Part shown: piece by piece, positions 54,449 to 63,163 of the stretch | How the letters are laid out: the number at the start of each line of letters is the position of its first letter | Numbering within the stretch: position 1 is the stretch's first letter | The notes under the pieces: model-generated | What the model saw: only the letters and a program-made list of their open reading frames with translations | What the model was told of the DNA's origin: nothing | The model's database searches: none | NCBI RefSeq assembly: GCF_016757215.1 | Contig: NZ_JAESIY010000002.1 | Coordinates: forward strand, 310,001 to 374,000 | Reading direction: 5' to 3' | Length of the DNA stretch: 64,000 bases | DNA from: Fulvivirga sediminis | GTDB taxonomy: Bacteria; Bacteroidota; Bacteroidia; Cytophagales; Cyclobacteriaceae | Translations under genes and position numbers: made by a program

Positions 54449-55471
54449 TTAAATAATTTTTAAAACCAGCTTTTCTGTCTCAGATAATTCTTTTTCATGT
54501 TCAAGATCACCTAAATTTCTATTGGTGTAGTGCCCCAAACTATTTTTAAGCAATACATCCATAACTTTCGGATGAATATAGTATTCACGACATACTGCTA
54601 CGGTGTTTCCAAGCACAGCGGCCACCTTTTTAACTATGGTCGTTTCTAGTTTTTTTCTAGGGTTTTCCTCTATTTCTTTCTTAGCCTCCTCCAAGTTTTC
54701 TAAAGCCAGCATAGTACCTCCCCATGTTCTAAAATCTTTTGCTGTAAAATATTCATCAGCAATTTCCATTAGATATTCATTCACATCATGAGAGTCTAGT
54801 CTATGACTATTATTAGAATCATCCATATACCTAAATATCTCATATCCAGGAAGTTCAGAAGTAGCCTTAATTAGCCTAATGAGCTTTTTACTGGTAATAT
54901 CAATTTCTCTTTCTTTGCCGCTTTTGGCTTTGAAACCTATAGTTAAACGGCCATCTTTTTCAGTAATATGCTTTCTTCGTAAGGTAGTAAGTCCATAGGT
55001 TTTATTTTCTTGCTCATATCGCTTGTTTCCAATTCTGATATAGTACTCATCAAGCATCATTACTATTAGTGCCAAAATTTTCCGCTTTGGCCACCCTTTT
55101 TTTCTAATATCTTTTTCTAACTGTCTTCTTATATCCGGCAGCTTAAGGCCAAATTCTTTAAGACGGTTAAATTTATTTTTCTGCTGGTATTCAGTCCATT
55201 TTGGATGATAGATATATTGCTTCCTGCCTTTTTGATCGTACCCAGTTACTTGCAAGTGGCCGTTTTTGTCATCACAGATCCAAACATCTTTCCACATAGG
55301 TGGTATTACCAGATCTTGGATTCTTTTTACGATATCAGTATCAGCAATTTTATTCCCATCGCAGTCATAATAAGCAAAGCCTCTACCTCTTTTCTTTCTG
55401 GTAAAGCCAGGGCAATTATCTGCAATGTAATGGATGCCATGTGGGCAATTGCTGGTCTGATCTGTCATCAT
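54449..55471 (-). CDS. DNA topoisomerase IB (poxvirus-like)
   Basis: 340 residues. The catalytic Tyr is in CREYYIHPKV (about Tyr298, preceding IHP), with TYGLTTLRRKH, GFKAKSGKEREID and FRTWGGTMLALENL supplying Arg/Lys/His residues of the active site. The family relaxes DNA supercoils by a 3'-phosphotyrosyl intermediate. Bacterial copies are scattered, typical of stress clusters. Its start overlaps by one base the stop of the reductase-like gene. Confidence 0.93.
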   Translation of the reverse strand: MMTDQTSNCPHGIHYIADNCPGFTRKKRGRGFAYYDCDGNKIADTDIVKRIQDLVIPPMWKDVWICDDKNGHLQVTGYDQKGRKQYIYHPKWTEYQQKNKFNRLKEFGLKLPDIRRQLEKDIRKKGWPKRKILALIVMMLDEYYIRIGNKRYEQENKTYGLTTLRRKHITEKDGRLTIGFKAKSGKEREIDITSKKLIRLIKATSELPGYEIFRYMDDSNNSHRLDSHDVNEYLMEIADEYFTAKDFRTWGGTMLALENLEEAKKEIEENPRKKLETTIVKKVAAVLGNTVAVCREYYIHPKVMDVLLKNSLGHYTNRNLGDLEHEKELSETEKLVLKII

Positions 55472-56811
55472 TAAATCATCTTTCTTATCTCTGCAAAAGC
55501 AGAGGGATAGCTTAAAAATGTTTTCTTAAGATCGTTCACTGAAAGGTTATGCTGCATAGCCATAGCAAAACCATTAATTACCTCATCTGCCTTGGGTCCT
55601 ACTAAATGAGCTCCTAGTATCTTTCCTTTTTCACCTATAAGCACTTTATAGCCACTCACATTTTCCTGCAAGCTTCTGGCAATGAGCCAGTGGCTTGTAT
55701 CTGCCTGCTTCTTTTCGTACTTTACCTTATTAGCTATGAGTTCTTCTTCTGATTTACCCACTGAAGCCATTTTAGGATTAGTAAACAATACAAAAGGAAC
55801 TCCCATATATGATGACTTCTGCTTATCTGCGTCAAAAATATTGTTAGCTACTATTCTCCCTTCATAATCGGCCACTAAAGTAAATGGGTAACCTGTATCA
55901 GCCACATCTCCTGCTGCGTATATCATACTGTTAGATACACTTTGAAGATGATCATTTACTGTTATGCCTTTTTTAGAAAAAGCGATATCCGCATTTTCCA
56001 GATGTAATTGAGCGATATTTGGCATTCTCCCTGCCCCATGAATAGCCAAATCGCAACGTACTTCTAACTCGCCCGCAGAATGCTTTCCTGATATAACAAA
56101 TTCATCCTCTTGCTTTTCAATTTTTTCGACCTGAATACCTGTCCTCACCTCTAAGTTATCCATCTGGAAAGACTCAATTAGCCTGGAAGCTAAAAACGGA
56201 TCAAACCCTGATAAAGGCTGGTCAGCGGCCTCTAAAAGAGTTACCTCACAGCCACATTTTTTTAAAATCTGAGCAAATTCAAAGGCAATATAACCACCTC
56301 CAACAAAGGCCACTCGCTTAGGCACCTTATCTAATTCCAACAACTCATCACTGGTAATAAGGTGCTCATACCCTTCTATGGGTAACTCTGCAGCTACCGC
56401 TCCAGTAGCTATTGCAATGTGCTCTGCCTCATACTGCTCTCCGTTTACCTCTAAAGTATTGTTATTTACAAATTGAGCGGCACCTTCTATTACCTCTATT
56501 CCTGCTTTCTTAAAGCCTTCTTTGGTATGCATAGGGGTAAGCTCAGTAAAAGAACGTTTAAAATGCATCAAAGAGCCCCAATCTAACTCTACATTTACAT
56601 CTTTCACTCCTTTACCATTTAAGTGACAAGCGTACCTCAGTATTTCTGATGAAACGGCTAGTACTTTTTTTGGTGTACACCCTTTTAAAGCACAGGTTCC
56701 GCCAAACTCTTTATCTATTACTGCTACTTTTTTCCCCTCTTTGGCACACTTATGTGCTATGCCTGATCCGGCTGGCCCACTTCCTATTACTATTACTTGA
56801 AATTTTTTCAT
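55471..56811 (-). CDS. FAD-dependent disulfide oxidoreductase-like protein without the C-terminal His
   Basis: 446 residues, class I pyridine nucleotide disulfide oxidoreductase. FAD site GSGPAGSGIA (10-19), redox-active pair GGTCALKGCTPKK (Cys40, Cys45), NAD(P) site FVGGGYIAFEFAQIL and YAAGDVADTG. The dimerisation domain ends in YPSAFAEIRKMI, where glutathione reductase or dihydrolipoyl dehydrogenase has HP(T/S)xxE; the catalytic His is Tyr here. It therefore may not reduce glutathione. Its start lies 2 bases after an mscS gene and its end shares a base with the topoisomerase gene. Confidence 0.87.
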   Translation of the reverse strand: MKKFQVIVIGSGPAGSGIAHKCAKEGKKVAVIDKEFGGTCALKGCTPKKVLAVSSEILRYACHLNGKGVKDVNVELDWGSLMHFKRSFTELTPMHTKEGFKKAGIEVIEGAAQFVNNNTLEVNGEQYEAEHIAIATGAVAAELPIEGYEHLITSDELLELDKVPKRVAFVGGGYIAFEFAQILKKCGCEVTLLEAADQPLSGFDPFLASRLIESFQMDNLEVRTGIQVEKIEKQEDEFVISGKHSAGELEVRCDLAIHGAGRMPNIAQLHLENADIAFSKKGITVNDHLQSVSNSMIYAAGDVADTGYPFTLVADYEGRIVANNIFDADKQKSSYMGVPFVLFTNPKMASVGKSEEELIANKVKYEKKQADTSHWLIARSLQENVSGYKVLIGEKGKILGAHLVGPKADEVINGFAMAMQHNLSVNDLKKTFLSYPSAFAEIRKMI

Positions 56812-56813
56812 AA

Positions 56814-57698
56814 CTATTTATAATTATCTCCCTTCACAGCTACGGGAATGGGCTGACCTTCCTGATAAATTTTTAATTCTATAATATCTGCTGGCATATT
56901 AAAACCCTCAATAATAAGCCTGTTTACTACCTGCTGCATTACAGTACTTTTTAGCACTGTGGTAGACCCTAGAAAATCAAAGGTGTTAATCCAGAAATGA
57001 ATCTTTAGATTAATGGTACTAGTGCCAAAATCGTTGATGATTACAAAAGGTTCTAACCCTTCCGCATTGGTGATGTTTTGCATTTTGGAGAGCTCATTTA
57101 AAATAACGGTAGTAGCCTGGGCAATATCATCTCCATAGTCTAGTCCTACCACAAAATCATGTCTCATTAATCCATCACGAGTAAAGTTGATGAGCGGCTG
57201 CTTAATTAAAATAGAGTTTGGTATGAATATATCCCTGCCATCAAAAGTACGAATGTGCGTATTTCTAAAACTAAGTGCCTTTACTGAGCCAGTAAAACCT
57301 TCAACCTGTATAATATCTCCTATACGAAAAGGCCTGCTAAAAGCCAGAAAGAAGCCGGACAGTAAATTTTCGCCAATATCCTTAAAGGCAAAACCTATGA
57401 TCAGGGCTGAAACGCCAGCTCCTGCCAACAAACCACCCGCTGCCCTGCTCAGGCCCAATTGATTAAGGAAAATAACTATACCAACTACCAGAAATACTAA
57501 GAATATAACTCTTCCTATAAAATTAGCCAGTAGTTGATCTCCTAACCTCTTAAGCAGCCTACGTTGTGCGAAACGACGAAGCACTATACCCGTTACAATA
57601 AATACGGCCAACATAACTACTCCTATAGTAATCTCAGGCACTCTATCTATAACAGCATCCCAAAAATGATTAAAGGCATTAATTACTCTCTCTTTCAT
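56814..57698 (-). CDS. MscS family mechanosensitive channel (copy 2)
   Basis: 294 residues. Three N-terminal spans followed by the pore helix (AAGGLLAGAGVSALIIGFAFKDIGENLLSGFFLAF) and the cytoplasmic vestibule (RPFRIGDIIQVEGFTGSVKALSFRNT). It protects cells on hypo-osmotic shock. It is read 2 bases upstream of the reductase gene. A related mscS is 540 bases away, so the two copies flank one small gene. Confidence 0.92.
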   Translation of the reverse strand: MKERVINAFNHFWDAVIDRVPEITIGVVMLAVFIVTGIVLRRFAQRRLLKRLGDQLLANFIGRVIFLVFLVVGIVIFLNQLGLSRAAGGLLAGAGVSALIIGFAFKDIGENLLSGFFLAFSRPFRIGDIIQVEGFTGSVKALSFRNTHIRTFDGRDIFIPNSILIKQPLINFTRDGLMRHDFVVGLDYGDDIAQATTVILNELSKMQNITNAEGLEPFVIINDFGTSTINLKIHFWINTFDFLGSTTVLKSTVMQQVVNRLIIEGFNMPADIIELKIYQEGQPIPVAVKGDNYK

Positions 57699-57793
57699 AG
57701 ATTTTTATGAGTATTTAATGCCTTTGTAAAAGATTCTAGAGTTTGACTAATATAGTAAGTCAACAACTTGCATGCATTCCGCATTAGGCCTTT

Positions 57794-58216
57794 TTAATGT
57801 TTAGCTTGTTTTTCAAAAACATTTCCCTTATCGGATTTCACACCTTCCACCTCAATATCTTGCTGGACGAAACTGTATGCATTTTCTACAAAAAACACAT
57901 GTTTTCCCATATAAGCAATCGGTGTTTTAATCACCCCAGGGTTTTTAGCCATTATTGTAGCTAATTCGGTATCAGAGATATCTTTATCTTTTAATTCATC
58001 CAGATAATATCCAGAATTTTTATCCACCAATTCTACAATACTTACCCCCATATCATCAGCTATTTCCGCTATTTGGGTTTCTGTAAGGTGATCTTGGTTA
58101 ATCTCTTTTTCGTTCAATTTATGATTCTCTACAGAATCAGCATATCCTCTTGCCTTGCGGTCTTGTTGTTTTTCTGAGTTAAAGAAAAACAATATCTCAT
58201 TCTTTTCAGCTTTCAT
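57794..58216 (-). CDS. ArsC-like thioredoxin-fold protein without cysteine
   Basis: 140 residues. EILFFFNSEKQQDRKARGYA, TETQIAEIADDMGVSIVELVDK and KNPGVIKTPIAYMGKHVFFV follow the ArsC/Spx family (YffB-like), including the late PVIL/RTPI equivalent KTPIA. There is no Cys anywhere in the protein, whereas ArsC has one at the start. It therefore cannot work by thiol chemistry; a regulatory or protein-binding function is likely. It is between two mscS genes (21 bases after the first). Confidence 0.75.
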   Translation of the reverse strand: MKAEKNEILFFFNSEKQQDRKARGYADSVENHKLNEKEINQDHLTETQIAEIADDMGVSIVELVDKNSGYYLDELKDKDISDTELATIMAKNPGVIKTPIAYMGKHVFFVENAYSFVQQDIEVEGVKSDKGNVFEKQAKH

Positions 58217-58237
58217 AATCTTATTCTTTTAATGTAT

Positions 58238-59146
58238 TTATTTCTTTTCATTAGCAGCCATTTGTATTGGCATCTCTGATAACTTTTCTCCTCCTTTTAT
58301 ACCGAAATCCAATGTTCTTATTGGGAATGGTATCGTAATATCATTTTCATCAAAAGCCTCTTTAATTGCCTTCACGGCCGAATTTCTCATTGCCAGAAAA
58401 CCAGGCTGGTCCGGATATTCGATCCAAAAACGGATATAGAAGTTGATTGAGCTACTGCCAAATTCATAATAATCAAATATGATATCATCCGGTCTTATTA
58501 AGCCATCTAAACCTTTAATAACTTTAAGCACTAAATCCTGGACTTTGTTCAAATCATCTCCGTAAGAAACTCCCACTCCCAAATCTATCCTTCTTTGGCC
58601 TGAGGCTGTATAATTAACTATAGGACTTTGTAATACATCTTTATTCGGAATGTAAACTTCCTGACCTTGAAATGTCTTTATTACTGTTACTCTCAGATTA
58701 GTCTGAATTACAGTACCCATAAAATCTTTCACTGAAATAACATCCCCTATTTTTGAAGGTCTACGAAAAGCTAATATTATTCCTGATACAAAGTTTGCGG
58801 CTATGTCTTGAAAAGCAAAACCTAAAGCCAAACCTACTACTCCTACACCCGCCAGCAGCGACGTTACCGCCTTATCTAATTTTAAAATGCCTAGTATGAT
58901 AAACATTCCTATGCCTAATACGCAGTAATAAATAAGGGTAGAAAAAAGATTTTCAAGGAGTTTATTATCAGATGCTCTTTCAAATATTCTTACTAATACT
59001 TTTTGTGCTAGTTTAGCCAAAATCATAAATACCACGAATAACAGTACTGAAACTGCCATATTAGGTAACATGGTAAGTAATGTTTCTAGCCAGCTATCTA
59101 GCTTATCTAATACTTTGTCTAATGCAGACTCAAAGTCAAATTTCAT
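58238..59146 (-). CDS. MscS family mechanosensitive channel (copy 1)
   Basis: 302 residues. Three spans and the pore helix AVTSLLAGVGVVGLALGFAFQDIAANFVSGIIL, with the RRPSKIGDVISVKDFMGTV vestibule start. The FAFQDIAANF pattern is typical of small MscS. The two mscS genes encode proteins of near-equal size but clear difference in sequence, so they arose from an old duplication. Terminated csbD transcription precedes it. Confidence 0.92.
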   Translation of the reverse strand: MKFDFESALDKVLDKLDSWLETLLTMLPNMAVSVLLFVVFMILAKLAQKVLVRIFERASDNKLLENLFSTLIYYCVLGIGMFIILGILKLDKAVTSLLAGVGVVGLALGFAFQDIAANFVSGIILAFRRPSKIGDVISVKDFMGTVIQTNLRVTVIKTFQGQEVYIPNKDVLQSPIVNYTASGQRRIDLGVGVSYGDDLNKVQDLVLKVIKGLDGLIRPDDIIFDYYEFGSSSINFYIRFWIEYPDQPGFLAMRNSAVKAIKEAFDENDITIPFPIRTLDFGIKGGEKLSEMPIQMAANEKK

Positions 59147-59177
59147 AAATTCGTTTTACTTGGGCTGATAAAAAAAT

Positions 59178-59206
59178 AACCTGAGTTCGCAAAAGAACTA
59201 CAGGTT
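59178..59206 (-). terminator. Intrinsic terminator between csbD and mscS
   Basis: AACCTGAGTTC (59178-59188) and GAACTACAGGTT (59195-59206) pair with one bulged base; on the minus strand it is followed by ATTTTTTTATC. It ends the csbD transcript before the mscS operon. Confidence 0.75.
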
Positions 59207-59226
59207 ACTTTCCATGGAAAAGCTAT

Positions 59227-59412
59227 TTATAATGCAGCAATTTCCTTTTTCAATTCTTCTTTTGATTTACCAGTTTTCTTCTGAACTCTACCGAGCATCT
59301 CGTCATACTTTCCTTCGGAAAAAGTTAAGTCATCATCTGTAAGCTCTCCATATTTTTGTTTAAGCTTACCTTTTACTTCATTCCAGTTTCCTTTTAATTC
59401 TAAATCAGTCAT
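59227..59412 (-). CDS. CsbD family stress protein
   Basis: 61 residues. [24 protein letters not shown] is the CsbD-like signature (GxWxxxKGxxKxxxGxLT), ending in a [14 protein letters not shown] stretch. Small, hydrophilic, induced by general stress in other bacteria, function unknown. It follows the YtxH gene by 53 bases. Confidence 0.92.
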   Translation of the reverse strand: MTDLELKGNWNEVKGKLKQKYGELTDDDLTFSEGKYDEMLGRVQKKTGKSKEELKKEIAAL

Positions 59413-59465
59413 AATTTTATTGGTTTAGTTCTTAAATCTATTTTCAAAGTGTGCCTAGCTAATTT

Positions 59466-59735
59466 TTAGTTTAGCTTGACATTTTCTTTAGCCTTATCCA
59501 ATTGTTTTTTACCTTCAGCAACATACTCATCTAACAAGCTGCTATACTTGGTTTTAGCAGCATCAAAAGACTCTGCAATAGATTTGCTTAAAGATTCTCT
59601 AAGCTTATCAGACTCCTTACCTATTTTCTTTCTGGTTCTATCTCCACTTTCTGGGGCCAATAATAATCCTGTTAAAGCACCTGCTATGGCACCTGCTGCA
59701 AAACCTGCTATGATTTTAATGTTGGTATTGTTCAT
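59466..59735 (-). CDS. YtxH domain protein
   Basis: 89 residues. An N-terminal Gly/Ala membrane segment (IIAGFAAGAIAGALTGLLLAPESG, about 8-31, with the conserved APxSG) and a helical, Lys-rich rest that looks like a coiled coil. YtxH proteins are general stress proteins at the membrane. It heads a short unit with csbD. Confidence 0.9.
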   Translation of the reverse strand: MNNTNIKIIAGFAAGAIAGALTGLLLAPESGDRTRKKIGKESDKLRESLSKSIAESFDAAKTKYSSLLDEYVAEGKKQLDKAKENVKLN

Positions 59736-60062
59736 GATTGGTAATATTTAAGTTTTCGTAATAATTGCTGTCTCTTTTAAGACTTATCTACTTTCTATAG
59801 TGAAAAAGACATACCAAACAATAGCATTTTACACAAACATCTGTATATCAAATATTTACACACAAAACCTATCATGAGTAACAAGAACTAAACGAAAGTT
59901 ATGTATAACTTTTTCCACAGTATGTAGAACAAAAATTGGAGATAAATAAACTTCTTCATTAAAGATCAGCTTTGCCAGCTATGCAAAGCCTCTCTACATA
60001 GTGGCATGGCTTTAGTACTTACATATATGAAAAAGAATATTGGAACATAAACGCAACAGATA
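59736..60062. other. 327-base divergent intergenic region
   Basis: Between the ytxH start (minus) and a plus-strand gene start; it must hold promoters in both directions. AT-rich. No box of the TAnnTTTG type with correct -33 was found in either direction. An inverted repeat, GCTTTGC (59969-59975) and GCAAAGC (59983-59989), lies 75 bases before the plus gene. No RNA gene seen. Confidence 0.5.
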
Positions 60063-60386
60063 ATGGCAATTCATAATTTAAAACCGATGTCAGAAGTAAT
60101 GGAAGACCTTAAAAATGAAGGTTATGCCACAGACTTTAATTTTAGAAATAATGAACTTCACAATGATGACAATGGTAAGGTGTTCAAACCTGCAGAAGTT
60201 ACAGTGAAAGAAGAATACAGATTTGAAGGTGAAACCAACCCGGGAGACTCTAATATTTTATATGTAATAGAAACTACCTCAGGAGATAAAGGAATATTAA
60301 TCAATGCCTATGGCGCTGACGCCGATGTGGACCTGGAAGAATTTTTAAAAGGAGCTCAACATGAAGATCATGAGTATAAATCATGA
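60063..60386 (+). CDS. Small conserved protein, often labelled phosphoribosylpyrophosphate synthetase
   Basis: 107 residues, acidic. Phrases LKNEGYATDFNFRNNELH, VKEEYRFEGETNPGDSNILYVI and GDKGILINAYGADAD recall a Bacteroidota-wide small family which, from memory, is commonly labelled phosphoribosylpyrophosphate synthetase in databases. There is no PRPP-binding loop or Mg site and the size is far too small for that enzyme (about 300 residues), so the label should not be used. Function unknown; its position in the stress block suggests a stress role. A strong terminator follows. Confidence 0.75.
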   Translation: MAIHNLKPMSEVMEDLKNEGYATDFNFRNNELHNDDNGKVFKPAEVTVKEEYRFEGETNPGDSNILYVIETTSGDKGILINAYGADADVDLEEFLKGAQHEDHEYKS

Positions 60387-60422
60387 TTAATTAAAAAAAC
60401 GATCCTACAAAAATCATTACCT

Positions 60423-60472
60423 ATATAAATACAAAAGGCTGCTTCACTTGAAGCAGCCTTTTGTATTTATAT
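60423..60472. terminator. Bidirectional terminator with a 24-bp perfect stem
   Basis: Perfect inverted repeat of 24 bp (arms 60423-60446 and 60449-60472) with only two unpaired loop bases in theory. Core AAAAGGCTGCTTCA / TGAAGCAGCCTTTT gives A and T runs on both sides, so it works in both directions. Convergent genes flank it (60386 and 60485). Confidence 0.92.
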
Positions 60473-60484
60473 TAAACTATTTTA

Positions 60485-63148
60485 TTAGAAAAGAAATCCT
60501 AAATTAACATTCCACATATTATCATAATCACCTACGGTATATACAGCTGTAAATACCCAGCGGCCTAAAGGTGCTATCCAAACTCCACCCCCTACACCAG
60601 TATGCCAAGTATCATTTTCGGGCTCATCTGACCACACACGGCCCTGATCAAAATGACCTGAGATACCAAACTCAAAAGGCATATAATAAAACGGCACTTT
60701 TAATAGCCTCATGCGAATTTCATTATTCTGATAAATACTGCTACGGCCTGCAAACCTATCTCGGCCATAGCCTCGTACAGTACCCAGCCTACTTAAACCA
60801 GCATTACCTCCAATAGAGCTAGCCTGGTAGAAGTTATAATCTCCAGAAATACTAGATCCCCCTATCCTCACCGCAAAGGTAGTTTCAAAAGGAATATCCA
60901 ATGTATAATATGCTCTTAGTTCACTGCTTATTTTGCTCATCCGGCTATTGTCATTATTCAATTCGGCTAACCATCTGCTCTCCGTAATCCACCTCACTCC
61001 TTTTTCAGGTTTAGCCAAAATCTTAGTAGTGTTAATATCTGCTTTAAAGTAAAATCCACCAAAATGGCTTGCATCTAACGCATCTGGACCTAAGCTGGCG
61101 GCATTATCAGTAAAGAAATTATCCTTATCATCATCTACTTTTGCATACTGATAAGCGGGACCAAATTTCACTGATGAATTTTTTCCCAGATCATGAGTTA
61201 AACCTGGCGCTACCCATATTTCCTCATACCTCACTCTGTAATATTCATCATCATCATTTAACTCCTTTGAGCTGTTACCATACCCATAAAAGTTAGTGAA
61301 AAAGTTAGGAGCTCTGGCGAAAACGTCTATATTCATCCCTATATCTCCAAATAGCTTTTTAAAATCTCCTTCATATTGAAAATTCCAAGCTGAGGTTCCA
61401 GGAGCATAATTAGCCATAATTTTGTGCATACTGGCATAAGGATCTTTTCTGAAACCTTGTGTTTTTATTACTACACCACCTCCAAGAAAAAGGCCATCGT
61501 CATTATTTAAACCAAAATAAAGTGCTGGTCCTAAGTAATCATATTTAAATTCTTTAAAATCATAGCTATTATCATCTCTGTCATTTGAAAGCATAAGTTT
61601 TGTCTCACCCTTGCTTTCAATTTCATTTTCTTCAGCTATGTCATCATAATAAACATTCTTCCTTCTAAGGCCTGAAACCTTAGACGAGTCTAGTAAAACA
61701 TCTTCTCCTTTACCTCCTATAATGCGTACCAGCGGCCCGTCATTACTTTTACCTGACAAGTAGAAATAATCATCGTCGCCCATACCATAAATTCTTATTT
61801 CTTTAGTTTCGTCATTATGAAATACTCTATGGTAATACCTTCTCTTCTTCTTGCCATCACCGTTAGATTCATACACGTTTACCTCTGTATCATTATTTTC
61901 ATGACGAATAATTTCAAAAGCCTCTTCTTGATCAGTACCCAAAATATCCACTTGCTTGGCAAGTACTTTATAGTATCTTCTGGCAAACTCATCTAAGTTG
62001 TCCCTTCTCTTCTTTAGAATATTGATCGTTCTCTCACCAGTAATTTGAAATACCGTATCAGGAAATTGCCTTACAGCTTTTTCTATGATTTCGTCACTAA
62101 GTCTCTTTTGCATGTCATGAGCTACATCTACCCACTCTTCTTCAGACATACCTGTCAGAAACCTTCTATCTAGGTACCTCGCATTAAAATTTAAACCAGC
62201 TATGTCTCTTACTTCTGGCTGAAAATCCTGGAACTTTCTAAGGGCCCATTTTCGGCTAGCCCACCAAGGCAAAAAGCCATCAAAATTAAAGAACATATTA
62301 TCTCTATCCTCTGGGATAGGTCTGTAAAACTTGTCTCCATCATCATCTTTAAGCTCGGCCCATCTAAACTGTCCATCATGTCTATCCCAGTCTCCAATCC
62401 ACATATCAAACAATCTATTCCTGAGTAAATTGGCCTCGTCAATATAATCATCATTATCTTCTAGCAGTTTCTCTCGTACTTTATCTGTACCCACTGCATT
62501 TTTAGTATAGCCAAAGCTTGCCTTATTTTCCCAATTTTCATCAGCATCTTCTTCCAGCATAGCTAATACACCACCAAAATCCTCTTGAAATTTTCCTAGC
62601 TTGGGGGTATCAGGTATGTAGTATAACTGCGGATTAGTATGATAAATACCTGCAGCATCTCCTAATGGCGGCAAAATGAAAGCAGCATAAGGATTGGAAG
62701 CTGAAATTTGATCTTGCACTACATCGTCAGCAAACGAATACCTTAAACCAAAAGGCAATGCTGGTGTCGGATCTTTTTGTAGTGATCGTAATGAATACAG
62801 CTGACCATCTCCTCCTTTAACCTTCAAGGAGTAGGTTTGCATACCACCACCTTTATGATCAATTTCCAAACCTCCTTTCACACTATCCAGATTGAGAACA
62901 GGTACTTTTACAGGAGCTAACCATACATCTCTGTAATGATCTCCAAGCACGAACCTCTTAAACTTTCCTGCTTTGTATAACTCTCCTGCTACCACCGTCA
63001 CGGAATCCTTTCCGTTTGTCTCTATCACTTCCTGTTTCACAGAATCATTGTGAGTTACCTCAGAAACTTTACAAGAAGTGAGTAAAGCAATAAATATAAC
63101 GGCCAAATAAGCTTTGGCCTTTCCTTTATATAAGTAATGTCTTTGCAT
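60485..63148 (-). CDS. Outer-membrane barrel lipoprotein with kinase-like N-terminal domain
   Basis: 887 residues. Lipobox LLTSC (Cys26). Residues about 60-420 form a domain with SLRSLQKDP (K125), MLEE (about 197-200), LFDMWIGDWDRHDGQFRW (247-263) and PIPEDRDNMFF (277-287). The order Lys, hinge-like acid pair, GDWDRH and DRD resembles HipA/FAM20-type kinases (GN.DRH and a metal-binding D). The rest (about 540-887) is a barrel (ALYFGLNNDDGLFLGGGVVI) with a final strand ending in GFLF, and its C-terminal half is related to TamA/BamA barrels. A kinase function is inferred only. It follows an HD-domain gene by 15 bases. Confidence 0.75.
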   Translation of the reverse strand: MQRHYLYKGKAKAYLAVIFIALLTSCKVSEVTHNDSVKQEVIETNGKDSVTVVAGELYKAGKFKRFVLGDHYRDVWLAPVKVPVLNLDSVKGGLEIDHKGGGMQTYSLKVKGGDGQLYSLRSLQKDPTPALPFGLRYSFADDVVQDQISASNPYAAFILPPLGDAAGIYHTNPQLYYIPDTPKLGKFQEDFGGVLAMLEEDADENWENKASFGYTKNAVGTDKVREKLLEDNDDYIDEANLLRNRLFDMWIGDWDRHDGQFRWAELKDDDGDKFYRPIPEDRDNMFFNFDGFLPWWASRKWALRKFQDFQPEVRDIAGLNFNARYLDRRFLTGMSEEEWVDVAHDMQKRLSDEIIEKAVRQFPDTVFQITGERTINILKKRRDNLDEFARRYYKVLAKQVDILGTDQEEAFEIIRHENNDTEVNVYESNGDGKKKRRYYHRVFHNDETKEIRIYGMGDDDYFYLSGKSNDGPLVRIIGGKGEDVLLDSSKVSGLRRKNVYYDDIAEENEIESKGETKLMLSNDRDDNSYDFKEFKYDYLGPALYFGLNNDDGLFLGGGVVIKTQGFRKDPYASMHKIMANYAPGTSAWNFQYEGDFKKLFGDIGMNIDVFARAPNFFTNFYGYGNSSKELNDDDEYYRVRYEEIWVAPGLTHDLGKNSSVKFGPAYQYAKVDDDKDNFFTDNAASLGPDALDASHFGGFYFKADINTTKILAKPEKGVRWITESRWLAELNNDNSRMSKISSELRAYYTLDIPFETTFAVRIGGSSISGDYNFYQASSIGGNAGLSRLGTVRGYGRDRFAGRSSIYQNNEIRMRLLKVPFYYMPFEFGISGHFDQGRVWSDEPENDTWHTGVGGGVWIAPLGRWVFTAVYTVGDYDNMWNVNLGFLF

Positions 63149-63163
63149 TTATTTTAAAAATTA

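Noticed and set aside
55471-56811. Genuine glutathione reductase or mercuric reductase
   Set aside because: The catalytic C-terminal His is Tyr and no N-terminal HMA domain or mer genes are present.
37852-57774. 14-base word CAACAACTTGCATG shared by the actA leader (37852-37865) and the gap before the second mscS gene (57761-57774)
   Set aside because: A few exact 14-mers shared by chance are expected in 64 kb, so the repeat alone is not evidence of a shared regulator.
60063-60386. Phosphoribosylpyrophosphate synthetase
   Set aside because: 107 residues, no PRPP loop or metal site; the label belongs to a database naming habit, not to function.
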